This document shows, one piece after another, positions 51,137 to 59,229 of a DNA stretch of 64,000 bases (position 1 is the first letter of the stretch; each line of letters begins with the position of its first letter). The DNA is taken from assembly GCA_017470345.1 (NCBI GenBank), contig JAFUEP010000025.1:124001-188000 (forward strand), read 5' to 3'. The notes beneath the pieces are model-generated. The model was not told the DNA's origin. It searched no databases and saw only the letters and a list, made by a program, of their open reading frames with translations. The position numbers were made by a program, and so were the translations under genes. This DNA is from Prevotella sp. (GTDB lineage Bacteria > Bacteroidota > Bacteroidia > Bacteroidales > Bacteroidaceae).

Positions 51137-52636
51137 TTACTGATGCTGCTCGCGGAGCAGGTCGTTGACGGTCTTCACGGGGTTGAACGTGCCGAGGGGC
51201 ACCTCGACGAAGACGGTCGACCAGTCGCTCATGGCGCCATTCCAGAGGCCCGGCAGCTCGAGCGCCTTCAGTTCCTTGCCGCCCTTCGACTTCGATGAGA
51301 TGAAGCCAGTGGTCTTGTCGACGAAGGCGGGCAGGTCGAAGGGCCGTCCCTTGTAGTCCTTCACGGCGCAGACGAGGTCGACGGGGTTGAAGTGGGTGCC
51401 CTGCGTGAACATCTTCATGTACTCGCTGTTGTTCGTGTCAATCTGCGAGCTCTCCAGAATCTGCAGGCTGACGGTGCCGTCTTGGTTGTAGGTCAGGAAC
51501 GGGCCGCCGCCAGGCTCGCCGACGTTCTTCACCACGCCGCAGACGCGCATCGGGCGGTTCAGCTTGCGACGCAGATAGTCGGCGTCGACCTTGTTGGCCT
51601 TCGGGTCGATGCAGAGGCACTTCTCCACGAACGCTGCCATCTCTCGGAGCTGCTCGTCGCTGGCTCCCTCGTCAAGCTGACGGAGGTATTCGAAGGCCTT
51701 CGACTGGAGGGTGACGAGGACGCCGGCGATGACCTGCTTCCACTCGACGGTCTCGGGCTTCAGGCGGTCGGGCACGACGTTGTCGATGTTCTTGATGAAG
51801 ATGACGTCGGCCTCAATCTCGTTCAGGTTCTCAATCAGGGCGCCGTGGCCGCCAGGACGGAACAGCAGACGGCCGTCGGCCTCGCGGAAGGGCGTGTTGT
51901 CAGGATTGGCGGCGACGGTGTCAGTCGACGGCTTCTGCTCCGAGAAGGTGATGTCGTACTTGATGCCGAACTTCTGGGCAAAGCCGTCAGCCTTCTCGGC
52001 CACCTTCTGTTTGAAGAAGTCGATGTGCTCGTGGGAGACGGTGAAGTGGACATGGGCCTCGCCGTTGGAAGCGGCGTAGAGGGCGCCCTCCACCAGATGC
52101 TCCTCCATCGGGGTGCGGGCTCCCTCGTCATACTTGTGGAAGAGGAGCATGCCCTTAGGCAGCTGGCCATAGTTGAGGCCTTCGGGGCGCAGCATGTTGG
52201 CAGCCACGGCCTTATAGTTGCCCTCGCTCATCAGCGCCTTGATGCCCTTGCCCTCGTTCTTGCGGCAGACGTCGTCGAGTGCATCGTAGAAGGCGAACTT
52301 CTCAATCTCCTGGAAGTACTTCTTCTCGAAGTCGGTGGTCGGCACGTCGTAGTCGGCATCGACGAAGGCGAACATGTTCTTGAACATGCGGCTGGCGGCA
52401 CCCGAGGCGGGCACGAACTTCACCACCCGGCGGCCCTCGGCCTTATACTTCTGCCAGGCGTCGACATACTGGCTGCGCTCGGCCTCGCTGGGGGCTATGA
52501 TGCCACGGCCGACGGCGGCTGCGGCCTCTAATTTCAGGAACGGGAATCCCGTCTCAAACTGCTTTAACTGAGTCTCAATCTGCTCCTCGCTGATGCCGCG
52601 CTGAGCAATCTGTTTCAGGTCTTGTTGTGTTAGCAT
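51137..52636 (-). CDS. DUF4301 family protein
   Basis: A 499-residue soluble protein, starting MLTQQDLKQIAQRGISEEQI, with conserved stretches KFVPASGAASRMFKNMFAF, RLLFRPGGHGALIENLNEIE and FIKNIDNVVPDRLK. The GGHGAL and FIKNIDN pattern recalls nucleotidyltransferase-like folds, which is a weak hint. It fits the Bacteroidetes DUF4301 family; the function is unknown. It is the last of four leftward genes after two MFS transporters and a patatin, 56 bp after the patatin stop. Confidence 0.83.
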   Translation of the reverse strand: MLTQQDLKQIAQRGISEEQIETQLKQFETGFPFLKLEAAAAVGRGIIAPSEAERSQYVDAWQKYKAEGRRVVKFVPASGAASRMFKNMFAFVDADYDVPTTDFEKKYFQEIEKFAFYDALDDVCRKNEGKGIKALMSEGNYKAVAANMLRPEGLNYGQLPKGMLLFHKYDEGARTPMEEHLVEGALYAASNGEAHVHFTVSHEHIDFFKQKVAEKADGFAQKFGIKYDITFSEQKPSTDTVAANPDNTPFREADGRLLFRPGGHGALIENLNEIEADVIFIKNIDNVVPDRLKPETVEWKQVIAGVLVTLQSKAFEYLRQLDEGASDEQLREMAAFVEKCLCIDPKANKVDADYLRRKLNRPMRVCGVVKNVGEPGGGPFLTYNQDGTVSLQILESSQIDTNNSEYMKMFTQGTHFNPVDLVCAVKDYKGRPFDLPAFVDKTTGFISSKSKGGKELKALELPGLWNGAMSDWSTVFVEVPLGTFNPVKTVNDLLREQHQ

Positions 52637-52692
52637 AATAGTTATTAAGAAATTTAGTTAATGTAATAGATGTCAAAAATCGTGTGCGTGTG

Positions 52693-53664
52693 TCATTGTT
52701 GCGTCGTCATCCGTCTGATGTCCTCCAGCTTGCTCCATTGCGAGCGGGCTGCCTCCTCGCCGATGACAATCATGCGGCGCATGGCCTCGTTGCCGAAACT
52801 CGATGCCTCGTAGTCGGGCAGGGGAGGGTTGATGTAGACGTCGGCCTGCTGGCGGTTCTCGTTGTATTTGCGGATGTCGGGGCGCGAGACGACCCAGTCG
52901 GCAATCTGGCCAAGCCCGATGAGGTCAGCCAGCCCTACGAGCGGGCTGTCCTTCTGCTCCTCGCGCGTGGGGCGCTTGGTCTGCTGCAGGTCGATGGCGA
53001 TGACGATGTCGGCTCCCATCTGTCGCACGACGTCGACGGGCAGGTTGTTCATCATGCCGCCGTCGACCAGCGACTGGCCGTTGATGACGACGGGCTTGAA
53101 CAGCCCCGGGATGGCCATCGATGCCTTCACGGCTTGCGGCACGGTGCCTTCGTCGAGCACGACCTCAGTGGCCGTCTTCAGCTCGGCAGCGACGCATCGG
53201 AAGGGAATCTTCAGCGACGTGAACTCTACGGCATCCCTTGCGGCCAGCATCGAGTCGACGACCTGCTCGACGCGTCCGCCTCGCAGGACGCCCCACGAGG
53301 GGTTGCCCTTGTCGAGCACGGGGAATCCGAAGATGTAGGTCACGCCGTTCACCTGCTTGAAGGGCTCGCCGCTCAGCTCCATGTTGCGGTCGGTCAGCAG
53401 CGAGAGCCACTCCTGCTGGCAGAACAGCGAGTCGAGCTCGGCCGACGAGTAGCCCGCCGCATAGAGACTTCCGACGATGGCGCCGATGCTCGTGCCTGCG
53501 ATATAGTCGATGGGCAGGCCCGCCTCTTCGATGACCTTCAGGGCGCCCACCTCGGCCGCTCCTTTGGCACCGCCGCCCCCAAGCACCAATCCGATCTTGG
53601 GGCGTCGGGCGCTGGCGGAGAGCAGCAGCGTCAGGCAGATGATGAGAAGTGAGAGTCGTTTCAT
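52693..53664 (-). CDS. Patatin-like phospholipase, exported
   Basis: A 323-residue protein with a signal peptide (MKRLSLLIICLTLLLSASA). The patatin fold shows GLVLGGGGAKG (oxyanion hole), nucleophile Ser59 in GTSIG, and catalytic Asp in VDGGMMNN. It is expected to hydrolyse lipid acyl esters in the periplasm or at the surface. PlpD-type proteins carry a BamA-like barrel after the patatin domain; this one stops about 50 residues after the domain and has no barrel. It overlaps the MFS gene upstream by 4 bp. Confidence 0.92.
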   Translation of the reverse strand: MKRLSLLIICLTLLLSASARRPKIGLVLGGGGAKGAAEVGALKVIEEAGLPIDYIAGTSIGAIVGSLYAAGYSSAELDSLFCQQEWLSLLTDRNMELSGEPFKQVNGVTYIFGFPVLDKGNPSWGVLRGGRVEQVVDSMLAARDAVEFTSLKIPFRCVAAELKTATEVVLDEGTVPQAVKASMAIPGLFKPVVINGQSLVDGGMMNNLPVDVVRQMGADIVIAIDLQQTKRPTREEQKDSPLVGLADLIGLGQIADWVVSRPDIRKYNENRQQADVYINPPLPDYEASSFGNEAMRRMIVIGEEAARSQWSKLEDIRRMTTQQ

Positions 53665-54998
53665 TGTCTGATGATGTTGGGTTGTTGGAGACCATAGCCC
53701 TTTTTGCCGTCAGTCCACAGCAGGGCGAAGGCTACGACGACGCCCGCCAGGGCCGTGAAGGCGAAGATGAGCATGCCGCTGGTGTAGCTGGGGTCGTGCT
53801 CGTTGGCACGTCCCACCATCATGGGGATGACGGCCCGTCCGAAGTTCTGGATGAAGAAGATGAGGGAATAGGCCGTGCCGAGACATTTCAGCGGGATGAT
53901 CTTGGGAACGCAGGGCCACAGTGCAGCAGGTGCGAGCGAATAGCCGATGGCCAGGATGACCATGAGCGTCAGGGCAAACATGCTGCTGTGGAGGGGCAGG
54001 CTGAAGGCGAAGTGGACGAAGGCCAGCATGGCGGTGCCGATGATGACGAGGGTGACGCCGTGGCCCCTGCGGTCGTAGAACGACCCGAACAGCGGCGTCA
54101 GCAGCATCGTGCCGAAGGGTGCTATGGAACTGAAGAATCCGGCTATGTCAGGGTCGACGCCGTACTTGACCACCATCAGCTTCGTCGCAAACTTGAGGAA
54201 TGGCGACACGGCGGAATAGAACAGCACGACGAAGAGCGTGATGAGCCAGAAGCCAGGGTTACGCACGATCAGTCCGATGTCCTTCAGGCGGAACTCGTCG
54301 TTGTCGTCGCGCGATGCGCCGCTGGGCTGGCTGGCGTCTAACCTGCGGTCCATCACGCAGAAGACGAGGAACGCGAGCAGTCCGATGATGAGGAAGGCGA
54401 GGGCGACGAGCAGTGGCGTGCTGAGCGTGAAGCGCTGCGCGATGGGGACCGAGACGCTCAGTGCGGCGGCTGTGCCGAAGCGGGCCATGGCCAGCTGGAG
54501 CCCCATGGCCAGCGCCAGCTCATGGCCTGTGAACCATCGCACCATGGCCTTCGACACTGAGATGCCGCACATCTCATAGCCTACGCCAAAGACGGCAAAG
54601 CCGAGCGACATGACGGCTGCCGACTTGGGAATGGTGAACTGTGTGATGGGAATCGTCAGCTCCGAGTTGCCGAAATCGGCCGTCAGCCCGTAGAGCTTCA
54701 GCAGCACGCCGGCCACCATCAGCGAGCAGGCCAACGTGCCCGTGAAGCGCACGCCCATCTTGTCGAGGATGAGCCCCGAGAAGAAGAGCATCAGCAGGAA
54801 GACATTGATGAAGCTGCCGGCGCCCGAGAAGAATCCGTAGTCGCTCGACGACCACCCGAGGCCTCCCTCCGAGCGCGGTGCTTCGAGCATCGACTCGAGG
54901 GGCGACATGACGTCATTGACAAAGTAGCCCATCATCATGGCCGTAGCCACGATGATGAGCACTGTCCAGCGTGCAGCGGGTGAATCGTTGAGCCTCAT
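53661..54998 (-). CDS. MFS transporter, second of a tandem pair
   Basis: A 445-residue membrane protein with about 12 helices. It shares the loop-2/3 motif ILDKMGVRFT and the N-terminal pattern with the gene just upstream, so the two are tandem paralogues. SLAPAALWPCVPKIIPLKCL and GYEMCGISVSKAMVRWFTG also have counterparts there. The substrate is unknown. It begins 3 bp after the first MFS stop and overlaps the patatin gene by 4 bp. Confidence 0.88.
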   Translation of the reverse strand: MRLNDSPAARWTVLIIVATAMMMGYFVNDVMSPLESMLEAPRSEGGLGWSSSDYGFFSGAGSFINVFLLMLFFSGLILDKMGVRFTGTLACSLMVAGVLLKLYGLTADFGNSELTIPITQFTIPKSAAVMSLGFAVFGVGYEMCGISVSKAMVRWFTGHELALAMGLQLAMARFGTAAALSVSVPIAQRFTLSTPLLVALAFLIIGLLAFLVFCVMDRRLDASQPSGASRDDNDEFRLKDIGLIVRNPGFWLITLFVVLFYSAVSPFLKFATKLMVVKYGVDPDIAGFFSSIAPFGTMLLTPLFGSFYDRRGHGVTLVIIGTAMLAFVHFAFSLPLHSSMFALTLMVILAIGYSLAPAALWPCVPKIIPLKCLGTAYSLIFFIQNFGRAVIPMMVGRANEHDPSYTSGMLIFAFTALAGVVVAFALLWTDGKKGYGLQQPNIIRQ

Positions 54999-55001
54999 GC
55001 G

Positions 55002-56624
55002 TCAGTCCTTGATGTTGGGCTCCTCAAGTCCGAGGCCCTTCTTCTTGTCGACGGCCTTCAGGATGAAGCCGAGGATGAGGGCGGCCACACCCAGCGATGC
55101 CAGCATGACCAGCGGAGCCGTGTAGTTGAACTGCGTCGGGTCGGTGACGCCAGGGTTCGTCTTGTCGAGCACCTTGCCGATGAGCAGGGGGAACAGCCAG
55201 AGGCCGATGTTCTGAATCCAGAAGATCAGGGCATAGGCCGAGCCAATCACCTTGGCGTCGACCAGCTTGGGCACTGAAGGCCACAGCGAGGCAGGCACCA
55301 GCGAGAACGAGGCGCCAAGCACCAGGATGGTGAGGTAGGCAATAGCGATGCCGCCGACGGGGCTGCCCTTGAACATCGGCAGGATGAAGGCGAACGTCAG
55401 GTGGCAGGCGATGAGCAGCACAGAGCCCAGCACGAGCATGGAAGCGGCCTTGCCCTTGTGGTCGACATAGGAGCCGAGAATGGGGGTGATCAGCACGGCC
55501 AGGAGGGGGAACACGGCAAAGATGGATTCGGCCGACTGGCGCATATAGCCCATGTAGCAATAGGTGACGAGGGCTACGATGGAGAGGCCGAGGAGTCCGT
55601 ACTGGCGGCTCTTCACCTTCTGGAAGTTAGAGGCGAAGCCAGCCGCTGCCACGACGAGCATGATGACATACTGGACGATGGTGACGCTCGATGAAGCCCA
55701 GAACGAATCGGCGGCGGGCTCCGTCAGGGTCAGGTTGCACTGCAGCATGTTGACGGCATACTTCTGGAAGGGGAAGATGGCAGAATAGTAGAGCACACAA
55801 AGCAGGGCGACGAGCCAGAAACCGCTGTCGGTCAGGATCTTGCCGAGGTCGCTGATCTTGAACGGGTCGTCCTTCTCCTCAGCCTCGCCCGTCTGGGCGT
55901 CGAGCTTCTTGTCCATGAAGAAGTAGACGATGAACATGATCAGGGCGATGCACATCAGCACCACGCCGAAGGCTACGGAACGGCTCACGCTCACCTCGCC
56001 GCCCAGCTTGGCAAAGAAGGGCGAGAAGATCATGCACGTGGCAACGCCCAGACGGGCCAGTGCCATCTCGGAGCCCATGGCCAGCGCCATCTCGCGGCCC
56101 TTGAACCACTTGACGATTCCGCGCGAGACGGTGATGCCGGCCATCTCGCATCCGCAGCCGAAGATCATGAATCCGCAGGCGGCAAACTTGGCTGAGGCGG
56201 GCATGCCCTCATAGAAAGGCGAGACGCCGAGCTCATCGAAGACGGGGATGTAGTTCAGGTTGTTGGTGAACCATGTCTCCAGGCCGCTGCCCATGAAGGC
56301 CTCGCTCACGGCATACCACTTGATCAAGGCGCCGCAGAGCATCACGGCTCCTGAGAGCACAGCCGTGAAGCGCACGCCCATCTTGTCGAGGATGATGCCA
56401 GCGAAGATGAGGAAGAAGACGAAGACGTTGAGGAACACCTCAGAGCCCTGCATGGTGCCGAAGGCTGTGGAGTCCCATCCACGCGTCTCCTGCATCAGGT
56501 CCTTGATGGGTGAGAGGATGTCCATGAAAATGTAGCTGCAGAACATGGCCAGGGCCAGCAGCAGCAGTGCGGTCCAGCGCATGCCGGCGCTGTCACGCAG
56601 AGTCTTTTGAATTGCTTGTGTCAT
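55002..56624 (-). CDS. MFS transporter, first of a tandem pair
   Basis: A 540-residue membrane protein of about 12 helices with GIILDKMGVRFTAVLSGAVM, MAGITVSRGIVKWFKGREMA and SLVPASLWPSVPKLVDAKVI. It is longer than its downstream paralogue by extra loops near residues 105-145 and 240-260. It is likely an inner-membrane secondary transporter for a small organic compound. It has its own TAACTTTG promoter element and heads a four-gene leftward unit. Confidence 0.89.
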   Translation of the reverse strand: MTQAIQKTLRDSAGMRWTALLLLALAMFCSYIFMDILSPIKDLMQETRGWDSTAFGTMQGSEVFLNVFVFFLIFAGIILDKMGVRFTAVLSGAVMLCGALIKWYAVSEAFMGSGLETWFTNNLNYIPVFDELGVSPFYEGMPASAKFAACGFMIFGCGCEMAGITVSRGIVKWFKGREMALAMGSEMALARLGVATCMIFSPFFAKLGGEVSVSRSVAFGVVLMCIALIMFIVYFFMDKKLDAQTGEAEEKDDPFKISDLGKILTDSGFWLVALLCVLYYSAIFPFQKYAVNMLQCNLTLTEPAADSFWASSSVTIVQYVIMLVVAAAGFASNFQKVKSRQYGLLGLSIVALVTYCYMGYMRQSAESIFAVFPLLAVLITPILGSYVDHKGKAASMLVLGSVLLIACHLTFAFILPMFKGSPVGGIAIAYLTILVLGASFSLVPASLWPSVPKLVDAKVIGSAYALIFWIQNIGLWLFPLLIGKVLDKTNPGVTDPTQFNYTAPLVMLASLGVAALILGFILKAVDKKKGLGLEEPNIKD

Positions 56625-56668
56625 AACTGTGTTGTTTTATTATGGTTGTTTTGCTTTCTTCGCGACCG

Positions 56669-56676
56669 CAAAGTTA
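56669..56676 (-). promoter_or_regulatory. -7 element of the MFS-patatin-DUF4301 unit
   Basis: TAACTTTG on the minus strand, 44 bp before the start codon. Confidence 0.6.
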
Positions 56677-56737
56677 CAAAAAAGAAATGAAACAGAAAAG
56701 AAAATCGATTTTCTTTTCATTTCTCTCACTTTTTTTG

Positions 56738-56745
56738 TAAATTTG
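56738..56745 (+). promoter_or_regulatory. -7 element of the small hypothetical gene
   Basis: TAAATTTG after a run of Ts, 33 bp before the ATG; AAAGGAG 5-11 bp before the ATG is a good ribosome-binding site. Confidence 0.6.
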
Positions 56746-56778
56746 CCGCACAATCATTAATCGGTTAAAGGAGTTATT

Positions 56779-56940
56779 ATGAAAAAGAATCTCGTCAGGG
56801 AGTATGCCTCGCTCAATCATCTTTTCCAGCACAGCACCACAGGGCTCCCGATGGAATATAGGCAGATTGAGGAGACTATAGCTGAGGAGGTGCTTGACGA
56901 CATTGCCACGTGGATTGTCAACCAGGCGGCGTCGAGATAG
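56779..56940 (+). CDS. Small hypothetical protein
   Basis: A 53-residue protein starting MKKNLVREYASLNHLFQHST, with an acidic helical centre (YRQIEETIAEEVLDDIATWI). No family is recognised. The call rests on context: a TAAATTTG promoter element, AAAGGAG ahead of the ATG, and a strong hairpin terminator 21 bp after the stop. An overlapping 93-residue minus-strand frame lacks such signals and crosses the promoter. No membrane helix or signal peptide; probably cytoplasmic. Confidence 0.65.
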   Translation: MKKNLVREYASLNHLFQHSTTGLPMEYRQIEETIAEEVLDDIATWIVNQAASR

Positions 56941-56960
56941 GAAAAGGAATGACAAGAGAA

Positions 56961-57006
56961 AGCCGTTGGCTGCGACTCATGATGATGTGCAGCCAACGGC
57001 TTTTTC
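56961..57006 (+). terminator. Strong terminator between the small gene and the S9 peptidase gene
   Basis: A perfect 13-bp stem, AGCCGTTGGCTGC/GCAGCCAACGGCT, with a 15-nt loop, then TTTTTC on the plus strand; TTTCTC on the other strand may let it serve the convergent peptidase gene too. Confidence 0.88.
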
Positions 57007-57026
57007 TGTTTAGGTGTCTTGACGCC

Positions 57027-59216
57027 TTATTGCTTCAGCCAGCGGTCGAGCCATGCGAAGTAGGTGCGCTGCCAGAGAATGCCGTTCTGGGGCTTGAGCA
57101 CCCAGTGGTTCTCGTCGGGGAAGATCAGCAGCTGGGCCTCGACACCCTGCATGCGTGCGGCGTTGAAGGCCGACATGCCCTGTGTGGCGTTGATGCGATA
57201 GTCCTTCTCGCCATGGATGCAGAGGATGGGCGTGTCCCACTTGCCGACGTAGCGGTGGGGCGAGTTCATGTAGGTGCGGCTGGCGTTAGCCGTGCGGTCA
57301 ACGTTCCAGTAGGCATCGTCGTACTCCCAGTTGGAGAACCAGTTCTCCTCTGTCTCAGTGTACATTGCCTCGAGGTTGAAGGCGCCGTCGTGGGCGATGA
57401 AGCACTTGAAGCGCTTCTGATGATGGCCTGCCAGATAGTAGACGGAGAAACCGCCGAACGAGGCACCCACGGCTCCCATACGGTCGCGGTCGACGTAGGG
57501 CAGGTTCTGGGCGGCATCGTCAATAGCCGTGAGGTAGTCCTGCATGCACTGCCCGGTCCAGTCGCCAGAGATCTGCTCGCACCATTCGCTGCCGAAGCCC
57601 GGCAGTCCGTGGCGGTTGGGGGCGATGATGACGTAGCCCTGCGAGGCCATGATGAAGAAGTTCCAGCGGTAGCTCCAGAACTGGCTGACGGGGCTCTGCG
57701 GTCCGCCTTCGCAGAAGAGCAGGGTGGGGTACTTCTTCGTCTCGTCGAAGTTCGGGGGCAGGATAATCCAGTAGAGCATGTCGCGGCCGTCAGTGGTCTT
57801 CACCCAGCGCTGGTCGACGGTGGGCTTGGCCAGCTGGTCGAGGATTTCCTTGTTGACGTCGGTGATCTGCTTCACCTCGGCCACGTTCATCTCCTCGTCT
57901 TCCTCAAGCGTGTTGGGCGTGACGACGTAGAGGTCGGCAGGTGCTGTGTAGCTGTGGCGCTCCATGAGGAGCTGGCTGCCGTTGTTAAGCATCTGCAGGC
58001 TTCCGAAGTCGGCCCACTCGTTGCTGAGCTGGCGCACCTCCATGTCCTTGGTGACGGCATAGAGGTTCTCCGTGGCATGCCATACGCCGATGAAATAGAT
58101 GAGGGCTGCCTCGTCGTCGCTCCAGCAGAAGTCGTCGACGTTGGAGTCGAACGTCTCCGTCAGGTATTGCTTCTCATTGGTTGCGAGGTCGTAGCAGCAG
58201 AGGCGCTGACGGTCGCTCTCGTAGCCGTCGCGGGCCATCGACAGCCATGCGACGTACTTGCCGTCGGGCGAGAACTTCGGGTTCTGGTCGTAGCCGGGAT
58301 TGTTCTTGAGGTTCTGCTCGCTGTTGACGAGCTGCGTGCGCAGCGTCTTCGTGGCGACGACCTCTGGGTCCTTGTAGTCGGCCGGCTTGCAGAGGTTGCG
58401 CGTCTCACGCGTTCCTATAGTATAGAGATAGATGTCGGAGTCAGTCGAGATGGAGTAGGCGCGCCCCGTCTTCTTGCGGCAGGTGTAGGCGATCTGCTCG
58501 CCGTCGGGGCTGAAGTCGAGCTGCTCGATGCCTCCGAAGGGCTCCATGGGGCACTCGAAGGGCTCACCCTCGAGCACGTCGGTCATCTCGCTGCTGATCT
58601 TCGAGCCGTCGAAGTCGGCCACAAAGGGGTGCTGGATAGCCTCGACGTAGTGGTCCCAGTGGCGATACATGAGGTCGTTGACGACGCGTCCTGTCGACAG
58701 CGGCAGGTCGTCGGGGCGTGCCTCGATGATGTCGTTGAAGGGTATCGACTTGACCAGTACGACGCGGTTCATCGTGGGAGCGAACTTGAATCCCTCGACG
58801 CTGCCCTCCGTCTCGGAGAGCTGTCGGCGGGCGGAGCCGTCGGCCTTCATGCTCCACACCTCGCCCTCGCGGATGAAGGCGATGGTCTCAGCGTCGAGCC
58901 ATGCGGGGTCGGTCTCGTTCTGGGCGTCGGAGGTCAGCTGGCGCTGCTCGCTTCCGTCGGCGTTCATCATCCACAGCACCTGGTGGCTCTTGTTCTCCTT
59001 GACACTGTAGTAGCCCATCTGGAAGACCACCTTGCTGCCGTCAGGCGATGCGGCGTAGGCGGCGATGCGGCTCATGGCCCACAGGGCCTCGGGCGTCATC
59101 TGGTCGCTCTCGAGCGTGACGGTCTGTTTCTCGATGTTCACGGCTGTTTCCTTGTCGGTTGTGCCGCAGGCAGCCATCATGGCGGCCGCCACGGCGATAG
59201 TCAATGCTTTGTTCAT
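57027..59216 (-). CDS. S9 family prolyl oligopeptidase-like dipeptidyl peptidase, lipoprotein
   Basis: A 729-residue protein with lipobox MMAAC (Cys17). Residues 45-450 are WD40-like propeller repeats (MNADGSEQRQLTSDA, MKADGSARRQLSE, FSPDGKYVAWLSM). The C-terminal alpha/beta hydrolase has nucleophile Ser in GAVGASFGGFSVYY, Asp in HGEKDYRIN and His in PDENHWV. It removes dipeptides from peptides at the periplasm or cell surface, in line with the proteolytic lifestyle of Bacteroidales; it resembles DPP5-type enzymes. It follows yidC by 13 bp, a pairing common in this group. Confidence 0.92.
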   Translation of the reverse strand: MNKALTIAVAAAMMAACGTTDKETAVNIEKQTVTLESDQMTPEALWAMSRIAAYAASPDGSKVVFQMGYYSVKENKSHQVLWMMNADGSEQRQLTSDAQNETDPAWLDAETIAFIREGEVWSMKADGSARRQLSETEGSVEGFKFAPTMNRVVLVKSIPFNDIIEARPDDLPLSTGRVVNDLMYRHWDHYVEAIQHPFVADFDGSKISSEMTDVLEGEPFECPMEPFGGIEQLDFSPDGEQIAYTCRKKTGRAYSISTDSDIYLYTIGTRETRNLCKPADYKDPEVVATKTLRTQLVNSEQNLKNNPGYDQNPKFSPDGKYVAWLSMARDGYESDRQRLCCYDLATNEKQYLTETFDSNVDDFCWSDDEAALIYFIGVWHATENLYAVTKDMEVRQLSNEWADFGSLQMLNNGSQLLMERHSYTAPADLYVVTPNTLEEDEEMNVAEVKQITDVNKEILDQLAKPTVDQRWVKTTDGRDMLYWIILPPNFDETKKYPTLLFCEGGPQSPVSQFWSYRWNFFIMASQGYVIIAPNRHGLPGFGSEWCEQISGDWTGQCMQDYLTAIDDAAQNLPYVDRDRMGAVGASFGGFSVYYLAGHHQKRFKCFIAHDGAFNLEAMYTETEENWFSNWEYDDAYWNVDRTANASRTYMNSPHRYVGKWDTPILCIHGEKDYRINATQGMSAFNAARMQGVEAQLLIFPDENHWVLKPQNGILWQRTYFAWLDRWLKQ

Positions 59217-59229
59217 ATTAAGTTTTTGG

